Origin: UBA10438 sp044238605
GTDB taxonomy: Bacteria > Bacteroidota > Ignavibacteria > Kapaibacteriales > Kapaibacteriaceae
Direction of reading: 5' to 3'
DNA: 64,000 nt
Assembly: GCA_044238605.1 (NCBI GenBank)
Contig: JBIICY010000009.1
Coordinates: 1 to 64,000, forward strand
The position numbers and the translations under genes were made by a program. Of the stretch, positions 36,267 to 43,892 are shown one piece after another. Numbering within the stretch: position 1 is the stretch's first letter; each line of letters starts with the position of its first letter. The notes under the pieces are model-generated. The model worked only from the letters and a program-made list of their open reading frames with translations, was not told the origin of the DNA and searched no databases.

Positions 36267-37955
36267 TTAGATAAGTCGTAGAATCTTGGTTGCCACCACC
36301 GTGCCTGATCGGTCGGTGATGTTCACGGAGTAGGTCGTCCCTTCATTCCATGTGCCGATATCGATAATGGTATTCGACTTGTCGATGGGAGCTGTGAAGA
36401 CCGTCGCACCCTGCGTATTGAAAATGGAGAAGGTGTAGCCACTCAGAGCGGAGAAGTTGCCAAAGAGTACGATCAGACGGGTCTTCGTTGGATTCGGCAG
36501 CATGCGAATGCGCGCGCCTGCGCCACTGCCACCGGCAACGGGGAACTCGATAACGAGTGTGTCGGTAACGCTGACGCTCGTCCTGATGGTGTCACGCACC
36601 GTGCGACGATCGACACAGGTGTCCTGCAGCTGCACGACGAGGACGTTTGACGTGTCAATGCATGTGCCGGACGTGGTGATCACGCGTACTGTCTGATTGC
36701 TGTTGACGAATCGCACCGGAGAGATCGTTAGCGTACTTGTAGCAGCCCCCTTGTAACTGTCGCGATCGGTGATGGTCTGAAAGCCCTGACCAAAGTCGCC
36801 CTGCCACGTATATGTTGGGTTGGGGTCGCGTGTGCTGGCCGTGAAGGAGATTGTCCCGCCGGCATTGGTCGATGGCGCACTGGCTGTGATGGCTGTCGAG
36901 TTCGTACAGTCGGCTGATAAGCCGCAGAGCAATCGGTTGAGAAGTTCAACATCTCGATACGCTGCGCCACTGGCGCCCTGTGGAGCATTACGCACAATGA
37001 CCAGCTTGAGCGATGGGATCACGTACAGACATTGACCATACGCACCGCGACACATCACGAAGTCACTGGGAATGCATTTGCTGTCGATGAGCGGCTGGAT
37101 CTGACGTGTATGTACGTCGCTATTGATGGAATCGATGATGGCTACCAGCGATGCTGGAACTGTACGCTTGAACCACCAATAGAATCCATAGGCGGGATTT
37201 GATGGGGAGCTTGCAAACACCTGATCGAAGAAGGACTTTGACACTATCTGTGGGCCCTTCCATGTTCCGTCGAGCATCTGCCGAGCATACTCGCCGAACT
37301 TGAGCCACTCATTCGCACGCACGTACGCACCGCCGCTAAGCTGCGGGTTGCCGTCCTGAAACTTACCTCGCCATTCCACACGGATTCCCAATGGATCGAA
37401 GAGGCGCCGCTTCATATAGGCTTCGACGGTCTCGCCACCAAGTTTGCGTTGCAGAGCAAGTCCAAACGGATTTGGATCTGGTCCGTAGATAAATGTTGTG
37501 CCTGCTGGGTAGAGCACTTTGGCGTTCAGAAAGTCAGTCCACACGGCCTGATCTTTCAACTCCTCGAGACCGCTCGACATCGTAAGAAAGTGTCGATACG
37601 TGATCTTGGCCTTTTGCGGATCGTTCTTCCATTCCGTGAGAACTTCGACAACCGGTTGATCTAGATCAATGATGCCATCGAATGCTGCGATTGCTCCCGT
37701 CATCCCTGTGAATCCCTTCGTTGCACTTGCAAGCAACTGGACTTTGTCTTGGCTGCCACCGTTGGCATATGACTCACGCAGAATCTTTCCGTCGTGCACA
37801 ACGATAAAGGTCTGTCCGCCATTGGCAACACTATACTGTTCGGCATCGTCGATCTGTACCTTCGAAGGCACTCCTGGCTGACCGTAGCATACCACTGCAG
37901 CGAACAGTGAGAAGATGCCAAGGATCAGACAGCCTATTTGCTGTTGAATTCTCAT
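36267..37955 (-). CDS. T9SS-secreted class C beta-lactamase-family serine hydrolase
   Basis: 562 residues with a signal peptide (MRIQQQIGCLILGIFSLFAAVVCYGQ). The serine beta-lactamase/esterase domain has the SxxK nucleophile motif (SATKGF, near residue 78) and a YGPDPNPFG stretch where the Tyr motif is expected. It is followed by an Ig-like module almost the same as in the downstream YVTN gene (DPNPTYTWQGDFGQGFQ, VRVITTSGTCIDTSN) and a T9SS tail (RMLPNPTKTRLIVLF). It should act outside the cell on an ester, peptide or beta-lactam. AAGGGGAACAAGC precedes the ATG. Confidence 0.88.
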   Translation of the reverse strand: MRIQQQIGCLILGIFSLFAAVVCYGQPGVPSKVQIDDAEQYSVANGGQTFIVVHDGKILRESYANGGSQDKVQLLASATKGFTGMTGAIAAFDGIIDLDQPVVEVLTEWKNDPQKAKITYRHFLTMSSGLEELKDQAVWTDFLNAKVLYPAGTTFIYGPDPNPFGLALQRKLGGETVEAYMKRRLFDPLGIRVEWRGKFQDGNPQLSGGAYVRANEWLKFGEYARQMLDGTWKGPQIVSKSFFDQVFASSPSNPAYGFYWWFKRTVPASLVAIIDSINSDVHTRQIQPLIDSKCIPSDFVMCRGAYGQCLYVIPSLKLVIVRNAPQGASGAAYRDVELLNRLLCGLSADCTNSTAITASAPSTNAGGTISFTASTRDPNPTYTWQGDFGQGFQTITDRDSYKGAATSTLTISPVRFVNSNQTVRVITTSGTCIDTSNVLVVQLQDTCVDRRTVRDTIRTSVSVTDTLVIEFPVAGGSGAGARIRMLPNPTKTRLIVLFGNFSALSGYTFSIFNTQGATVFTAPIDKSNTIIDIGTWNEGTTYSVNITDRSGTVVATKILRLI

Positions 37956-37971
37956 GCTTGTTCCCCTTTCT

Positions 37972-38003
37972 GAAGTGTAATCATAGTGTTGACGTCACAC
38001 TTC
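37972..38003. promoter_or_regulatory. Inverted repeat in the divergent serine-hydrolase intergenic region
   Basis: GAAGTGT (37972-37978) and ACACTTC (37997-38003) are exact reverse complements. The 18-bp spacer runs into the perfect palindrome TGACGTCA (37990-37997). It lies 17 bp upstream of the minus-strand hydrolase ATG. It may be an operator. The remainder of the gap (38004-38256) shows no other box I can defend. Confidence 0.3.
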
Positions 38004-38256
38004 CAGTTGAGTCAATATTGCTGACTGTTTGCACCGATGTATCGGTAGAACGTCTTGCATTGTGATAAACGACTATTGTGGCAGAATGCCGCTAGTGCAT
38101 AAATAGTTACACCTAAGCGCTGTGCTTGAGCTCTTAGCGTGGCCTCACAAACGTGACTGTTATCGTTAAACCATTGAGGATGGCGTGTTGTCTCAGGAAT
38201 GTTTTGTACTTAAGTCGCCAGCTGTTATTGTTCCACTAACACCACTACCTAGTCCC

Positions 38257-39507
38257 ATGAACATCCTTCTTGTGCTCGTTCTTCTGGCTCTTGTAGCGCC
38301 ACTTGGTGCTCAGAATTATGATTTTTCATCGGTTGACAAGACTCTTGAAGACTCGTTAAGTGTTCTGGGTGGAACCGGCGATACGGACTTTGGAGGAGCA
38401 TGCCTGCTTCTGTGGAAGGATGGTCGTTTGATCTACGAACGGTCCCTTGCCCTTCCCGGCAAGACGATGACGAAGTCACGCCTGATGCCCATTGCATCGG
38501 CATCAAAGTGGGTCGCTGGGTCAGTTGTGACGGCGCTGCTTGAGCAGGGCATTCTGCGGCTCGATGATTCCGTGGCACAGTACATTCCGACGGCTAAGGG
38601 CGATATGCGACGCATGACGATACGTCAGCTGTTCAGTTTCACGTCCGGACTTCGTGGCAATGCCGGACGAATCACATCGTGCGTCGAAGACGTCAACTCC
38701 AAGGTCTCTCTTGCTGAATGCGTCGACAGCATTCTCGCCGGCAAACTCACAACGCCTCCCGGTTCGACGCTAAACTATGGTAGCGAGGGTATGCACGTGG
38801 CCGGCCGGATGGCTGAAGTTGCCTCAAAGCTGACAATACCATCAGGCTCGTGCTGGGATTCGCTTTTTACTCGAACGCTGGCCCGTCCGCTTGGATGGAC
38901 GCGGACCGGGTGGGACATTCGCGGACTCTACGATACCGATAACCCACGCATTGACGGAGGCGTCTGGAGCACTGCCGAAGAGTACATGCGCCTGCTAGTG
39001 ATGATCCTCAATGATGGCATCTACGACGGGAAGCGTGTGCTTGGCTCTGCCTGGATTGATTCGATGCTCGCTGATCAAACGCGAGGTGCGCGCATCGGTT
39101 ACTCGCCATACATGGGCATCGCTTTGAGTGAACCAGATATCAGGTACGGCATCGGCGTCTGGCGTGAGCGGATCGACGAGTCTAATGACACGCTCATAGA
39201 GGGGGCTTCACAAGGTGCCTTCGGATTCAGTCCATGGATCGACTTCGGACGTCGTTACTGCGGCGTGCTGGCTGTGAAATCCAGCAGTGTCGTTGACATA
39301 TATCCTACATACATCAAACTCAAACAACATATTCGCGCTGCGCTCGACGCCGTCACCGACGTCGAGGACGAGCCACTAAGTGAAGAATGGACACAGGAAG
39401 GCACCTACGATGTTCTCGGTCGCGCAGTCGACGCATCGATTCCAGGGCTAAAGCTCCGTGTGGAACGCAACGGCACGCGGGTGCGCACTGTGACGGAGTA
39501 TCGATGA
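38257..39507 (+). CDS. Secreted class C beta-lactamase-family serine hydrolase
   Basis: 416 residues from the ATG at 38257, which gives a clear signal peptide (MNILLVLVLLALVAPLGAQ); an upstream ATG at 38185 would add an unlikely N-terminus. The hydrolase domain has SxxK (SASKW, near residue 85) and the Tyr motif region TLNYGSEGMHVAG. The C-terminal stretch (TYDVLGRAVDASIPGLKLRVERNG) resembles a short or degraded T9SS sorting domain. It is divergent from the larger serine hydrolase and is probably a distant paralog. Confidence 0.85.
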   Translation: MNILLVLVLLALVAPLGAQNYDFSSVDKTLEDSLSVLGGTGDTDFGGACLLLWKDGRLIYERSLALPGKTMTKSRLMPIASASKWVAGSVVTALLEQGILRLDDSVAQYIPTAKGDMRRMTIRQLFSFTSGLRGNAGRITSCVEDVNSKVSLAECVDSILAGKLTTPPGSTLNYGSEGMHVAGRMAEVASKLTIPSGSCWDSLFTRTLARPLGWTRTGWDIRGLYDTDNPRIDGGVWSTAEEYMRLLVMILNDGIYDGKRVLGSAWIDSMLADQTRGARIGYSPYMGIALSEPDIRYGIGVWRERIDESNDTLIEGASQGAFGFSPWIDFGRRYCGVLAVKSSSVVDIYPTYIKLKQHIRAALDAVTDVEDEPLSEEWTQEGTYDVLGRAVDASIPGLKLRVERNGTRVRTVTEYR

Positions 39508-39557
39508 GCGAAGTAGACCACTCCGCGGCAACACAGAACCTGCCTATCTATCATGGA

Positions 39558-40577
39558 CTACAAACCCAGCGATACACGTACAAAGGGCAAGCTCTGCAAT
39601 GCAACCGCTCCAGCGTTTCGGAGGTCTGAAATGCCAACCATGCGAACACCGGCATCTATGGTGGTTGTTCCTATATCGAACAATGAAGTCGACAGATCGG
39701 CCATCACCATGGGCCCAGCTGCAGTAGCACCTATCGCAAAGGATCCCATGAGTGAACGTTCGCCTACAGGCAGATCCGCAATAGCGCCAGCAATTCCGAT
39801 GGCTGCATATCCGACTGCAGCTTGCTGGAATGTGATGGTCCTGTTCTGATTCATGTATGACACGCTATTTCTATTCATGCCAAGGAGACCGCCCTCAATA
39901 AAGATGTTGAGCTGGCTGGGCGATGCAATGTTGTACCGGAAGCTGCCAACGCTGCTGCCAAGTGTTGCCGATACAAGAGAGGAGGACGTCGGCGGTTGAT
40001 GCTCCATAGGCTGCATGGCGCTGTTGTAGTATGACGCTCCTAAGCGCGGTGGCATCGTCGGTGCTAGAACATCGATCGTTGTGACTTCTCGTTCGGCTGG
40101 ATGAGCAACGCTTGTTTCAACGGTAGTGTCTTCCACATCGAGCCTCTGGACGGACGCTGATGATCTAAGCACAGGCTCTGCGGATGGTTCTGTGGTATCG
40201 ACTCGTTGAACATCCTGATTCGACTGCTGAGATACCGGATGCGCCGCATTGCGCAGCATTGCATCACCGGTTCCAACCGCTGACCCAACAACACATAACA
40301 TCATTACTAGCCATTCTGCTAGGCTGGATCCGGCAAAGCTCCTTGCATATCGATGCGGATGACTCGAGATAGCATCAAGAACGGCTTGACGCATAGCTGT
40401 AGGGGGCTCTATGGAAAACGCATCGTTGATGATTGCAACATCAAGCTGCATTTCCCGCTCCAGAATCTCCTGAAGGTCCGGATCGTGCGCCAGATCTTCA
40501 ATGAACGCAGCGCGTTCTTGCTCGGTCATGTCGCCTTCCAGATACCGCTGAGCTAGAATCGTTGCACTAGCGCGCAT
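39558..40577 (-). CDS. Membrane anti-sigma-like protein with outer-membrane-protein-like C-terminus
   Basis: 339 residues. The N-terminal 85 residues are cytoplasmic and anti-sigma-like (ILAQRYLEGDMTEQERAAFIEDLAHDPDLQEILE...). One membrane segment follows (SLAEWLVMMLCVVGSAVG, about 85-102). The linker (110-220) is Ser/Thr/Glu-rich. The last 120 residues look like short beta-barrel strands (SQLNIFIEGGLLGMNR, QQAAVGYAAIGIAGAIADLP, FVRVSLGL). The start overlaps the ECF sigma stop by one base (TGATG), so it should be the sigma factor's regulator. The barrel-like end is unusual for an anti-sigma factor. Confidence 0.65.
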   Translation of the reverse strand: MRASATILAQRYLEGDMTEQERAAFIEDLAHDPDLQEILEREMQLDVAIINDAFSIEPPTAMRQAVLDAISSHPHRYARSFAGSSLAEWLVMMLCVVGSAVGTGDAMLRNAAHPVSQQSNQDVQRVDTTEPSAEPVLRSSASVQRLDVEDTTVETSVAHPAEREVTTIDVLAPTMPPRLGASYYNSAMQPMEHQPPTSSSLVSATLGSSVGSFRYNIASPSQLNIFIEGGLLGMNRNSVSYMNQNRTITFQQAAVGYAAIGIAGAIADLPVGERSLMGSFAIGATAAGPMVMADLSTSLFDIGTTTIDAGVRMVGISDLRNAGAVALQSLPFVRVSLGL

Positions 40578-41134
40578 CAGCGTACCTCCTTGCGAACGGC
40601 TATGAGTTCAGCTCGGAGCATCGACTTTGCGCGCTGCACTCTCATGCGGATCGTTCCAGGCTGCTCGTTGATCATGTCTGAAATTGCGTCATACGATAGA
40701 CCATCGTAGTACCTGAGAACAAACGCATCTCTGAGCATTACCGGAAGCTTGCCGATGGCATGATCTACATGTCGCATCAGGTCAGCACGCTCGATTTCAA
40801 CGTATGGATCAACAACGATATGATGCTCTTCGAGATCAATGTCGAGTTTCTGATCTCGCAACACGTTGAGCACACGTTGGCGTGCTATGAGCAAACAGAA
40901 TGGAAGTGGATCGGTGATCGTGTTACCACGGCATAGATGCGAATGGACACGTATGAATGTTTCCTGCGTGATATCAGATGCTTCGCTTGGACAGGACGTC
41001 ATGCGCAGTGCATACATGTAGACATGCCTGCTTAGCGCGTCATAGAACTCCCCGAACGCAACCTCCCGCGTCTTTTGGTTGTTCAGACGTTCTAGCAGTT
41101 TCTCGTCAATCGATATGGTGGAATGAAATGGCAT
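40577..41134 (-). CDS. ECF-family RNA polymerase sigma factor
   Basis: 185 residues from the ATG at 41134. Region 2 is visible in FYDALSRHVYMYALRMTSCPSEASDITQETFIRVHSHL, and region 4 in LPVMLRDAFVLRYYDGLSYDAISDMINEQPGTIRMRVQRAKSML. Upstream in-frame ATGs (41155, 41203) would run into a 15-bp tandem repeat that looks regulatory, so I prefer the shorter form. It is co-transcribed with the anti-sigma-like gene and divergent from a secreted-protein operon that may be its regulon. Confidence 0.9.
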   Translation of the reverse strand: MPFHSTISIDEKLLERLNNQKTREVAFGEFYDALSRHVYMYALRMTSCPSEASDITQETFIRVHSHLCRGNTITDPLPFCLLIARQRVLNVLRDQKLDIDLEEHHIVVDPYVEIERADLMRHVDHAIGKLPVMLRDAFVLRYYDGLSYDAISDMINEQPGTIRMRVQRAKSMLRAELIAVRKEVR

Positions 41135-41160
41135 GGCCCGGAGTACTAAACCCATCATTG

Positions 41161-41203
41161 CACAAAACGTCACATCACAAAACGTCACATCACAAAACAT
41201 CAT
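41161..41203. repeat. Three tandem 15-bp direct repeats upstream of ECF sigma gene
   Basis: Two perfect copies of CACAAAACGTCACAT (41161-41175, 41176-41190) and a degenerate third (CACAAAACATCAT, 41191-41203). Each contains TCACA or GTCACA half-sites, and an inverted ATGTGAC occurs just beyond (about 41214-41220), recalling Crp-type half-sites. The array lies between the divergent sigma gene and the secreted-protein operon, so it may bind a regulator of both. Confidence 0.8.
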
Positions 41204-41276
41204 GCTGTTTCAATGTGACATAATCGCCAGATATGGGTGTTAGATTCAACAACATACATCATGCAGAGTACTTACC

Positions 41277-41648
41277 ATGAAGTTTGTCATAACAGCTGTT
41301 ATTGCCTTGTTACTGTGCGGTGGCGTTCCGCTGCACTGTCAAGATCAGCTCGACGTTGCCTGGACAACATATTTTGGTGGCTCGGGCAATGATGAGGCCA
41401 GGGCCGTTGTGGTTGATTCTAACGACAATGTCTATGTATGTGGTGTTGTTGAAGGGTCCGACTTTCCACCGCCTGTAAATGTTCCCACGTCGTTTGATAA
41501 TGGCCCAGGGGGCTTTCTTGCATCGTTTAGTCCTGACGGCACGTTGCGCTGGCTGCAATACTTTGGCTGCGTTAGGCCACACGAGCTAGTGATAACAAGA
41601 AATGGCGTACTCCTGATGGCCGGACAAACGGCAGTCTCACTCCGATAG
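41277..41648 (+). pseudogene. Truncated SBBP-propeller protein (partial copy of the gene at 43889)
   Basis: 123 residues with a signal peptide and about one propeller blade (TTYFGGSGNDEARAVVVDSNDNVYVCGVVEGSDFP, then GFLASFSPDGTLRWL), then a stop. The protein aligns along its whole length with the first 125 residues of the 886-residue SBBP protein encoded at 43889, which has STYLGGSGRDEARD and PDGTLMWLMWLRG. It lacks all later domains and the T9SS tail. It is either a decayed duplicate or a small secreted single-blade protein; I favour a truncated duplicate. Confidence 0.7.
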
Positions 41649-41735
41649 AATTCGAGGAACGTAAATCTTCGCTAACAAACGATCGAGCTCACTGTTAATG
41701 AAACAGGGGGAAGATCAACGTAACAAACAGAGAGA

Positions 41736-43892
41736 ATGATTCCTATGAGTCGCACTTTACTCATACTCGCACTGCTCATTGTGGCCAGCTGCGCTCTAAA
41801 GGCGCAATCGCAGTTTCCTGATGTGCTATGGGAACGAGGTGGGAACACGCGTCCAGCTTACGACATCGTGCCACTATCGAAGAGTCGCCTGCTCGTTGGT
41901 TCCTACGATGGATCAGTGCGTCTTTGGGATCTCGCAACAAAGACCAGCACGCTCACGTTGATCACGACTAGATTTCTTGGTGGGCGATCCATGGCGGCGA
42001 CACCAAACGAGGAGATGGTTATCACTGGTGACGCAGACGGCTGGGTGCGATGCTGGTCGATTGAGTCTGGGCGTCTTCTATTTACGTTAGGCAGGCACAA
42101 TGCTCGGATCAATGACGTTGCCTGCTCACCAAAGGGAGACTGGGTGGCCGTTGGCGATAGTACAGGTGTAGTGAGAAGATGGGATGTTAATGGCCGGACC
42201 ATTCTTGACACAATGCAACTGTCATCACCGATTCGTTCCATCAGCATAAGTCCAGACGGACGTTCGATGGTGGTTACAACGTCACTGCCAGATGGTAAGA
42301 ATCCTGAATCTGTGCCGAATCCAGCACGAATTGTTACCATACCGGGGTTATCGGTCCGCGCCATAGTTGACGGTGTTGCCCCGGGGTCAGGTGGTACGTC
42401 ACCTATCTATGAAGCTGCGTATGTAAGCTCTTCCGAAATCCGCATGGTAACGTCAAATGCGATACTCACTGTTGATGGTGCGACCGGTGCGGCGTTGGAC
42501 CGACGGTCTGTTGACTATGGCATTGCTGGTGGACCCGAGTTTCTAGTGGTAGAGGACTCTACTCGCGTGATAACTGCAGGAGTCCTTTTCGCGGGTTTGC
42601 GACGATACGAGAATGGTCGGTCAGATGTCGACACGATCATCGAGTTCGGACGTCAGGTATCAGCTCTTGCTGTCGACCGGACGAATCGGCGCCTCTTCAT
42701 GGCTACCCAGGGAAGCGACGTACAGATATGGGACCTTAGAGCCGATACGTTCATGTTCGACCTTGAAGGGATGACCGGGTACCTCAGGCGTGCAGCGTGG
42801 ACCAAAGATGGCTCACGGATCGCTACGGCATCGACAAGCTCGGATCGCATTCGCCTTATTGATGCTGTAGATGGATCGGTCGCGGAGAATGTCGTAAATC
42901 CTCCGTGGGGTTTCCCGACCCCTGCTGCAATTGCGTTCGACAATGACGCGACGTCTCTCTACTTCACACCTGTTGGTGACGACGGGGTGCGCCGATTGAG
43001 ACGGTTTGATCTCCGCACAAGTACATTGGATGGTCGATTCACCCAACGGGCGAGCACCGTCGCTACAAGCAGAATCACCGATCGGGTGATTGTACTCAGT
43101 CGTGACAGTGTATTCGCATTGGAGTCGGGTAACCCGCAGCCCGTTGTCGAATCAGCTATCGATGTGTGCAATCCTTGGGTGGCAGCTTCAACGCGTGACG
43201 GTCGTATCGTCACAAGTTGTGCCGACAGTACGCTTCGCGTTCTTGATGGTCTTACTGGACAGATCCTTACTACGGTTCCTGTCTCGTCTTCCGTGGTCGA
43301 TATCCTCGTGCCAGCATCTTCTGAGGGTAACGCCGACTTACTGGTACTCCTCCACTATGGCCGAACACAGCCTGACGCAGTCGATGCAGTGATCGTAGAT
43401 GCGTCTACATTGCAGGAGGTCATTTCGCTTCCAGCTATTGGAACCCCATTTATTGATGGTTTCCTTGGCAATCGTGTTGCTTGTTCAAGGGCGGCGGAGT
43501 TCTTTGCTGTTGGTCAGGACGACGGAACAATAGCGATCATCGAGCGATCTACGCGATCGCGTGTCAAGACCCTTGAAACTGGAGGTTCTCCAGTCACGTT
43601 CATTACAGTGCACCCTGAAAGGGAATGGATGGTTGCTGGTACTGCAGATGGCCGGGTACTACGACTGAAAGACCCATGGCCCAAGCCGATATCATCGGTT
43701 GTAGACGCCGATGTTCTTACACGAGAGCAGTTGCGGAACGCAGATGTTGTGCAATGGTACCTCCTTGATGGGCGCTGTATAGGAGTCGGTGCGGATTACC
43801 ATCTGCTGTACCCTCTTCAACCACACGTTGTCGTGGCTCGATTCGGCGACCGAATCAAAACCCAACTGATCCTGAATGGGGCAATGCAGTGA
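41736..43892 (+). CDS. Secreted WD40-repeat propeller protein
   Basis: 718 residues. The N-terminus MIPMSRTLLILALLIVASCALKAQ can be read as a Sec signal ending at KAQ, or as a lipobox (VASC); ATG at 41745 is an alternative start. WD40-like blades follow (LLVGSYDGSVRLWDLATK, MVITGDADGWVRCWSIESGR, WVAVGDSTGVVRRWDVNGR, VQIWDLRADTF and others), enough for two propellers. The last 45 residues (QWYLLDGRCIGVGADYH) look like a degenerate sorting domain. Its last four bases overlap the GTG start of the following SBBP gene. Confidence 0.82.
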   Translation: MIPMSRTLLILALLIVASCALKAQSQFPDVLWERGGNTRPAYDIVPLSKSRLLVGSYDGSVRLWDLATKTSTLTLITTRFLGGRSMAATPNEEMVITGDADGWVRCWSIESGRLLFTLGRHNARINDVACSPKGDWVAVGDSTGVVRRWDVNGRTILDTMQLSSPIRSISISPDGRSMVVTTSLPDGKNPESVPNPARIVTIPGLSVRAIVDGVAPGSGGTSPIYEAAYVSSSEIRMVTSNAILTVDGATGAALDRRSVDYGIAGGPEFLVVEDSTRVITAGVLFAGLRRYENGRSDVDTIIEFGRQVSALAVDRTNRRLFMATQGSDVQIWDLRADTFMFDLEGMTGYLRRAAWTKDGSRIATASTSSDRIRLIDAVDGSVAENVVNPPWGFPTPAAIAFDNDATSLYFTPVGDDGVRRLRRFDLRTSTLDGRFTQRASTVATSRITDRVIVLSRDSVFALESGNPQPVVESAIDVCNPWVAASTRDGRIVTSCADSTLRVLDGLTGQILTTVPVSSSVVDILVPASSEGNADLLVLLHYGRTQPDAVDAVIVDASTLQEVISLPAIGTPFIDGFLGNRVACSRAAEFFAVGQDDGTIAIIERSTRSRVKTLETGGSPVTFITVHPEREWMVAGTADGRVLRLKDPWPKPISSVVDADVLTREQLRNADVVQWYLLDGRCIGVGADYHLLYPLQPHVVVARFGDRIKTQLILNGAMQ

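Noticed and set aside
37956..38256. tRNA or small RNA gene in the larger intergenic gaps
   Set aside because: No cloverleaf, T-loop GTTCRA-type sequence or recognisable riboswitch core was seen in this gap or in the gaps at 1338-1666, 41204-41276 and 53811-53990.
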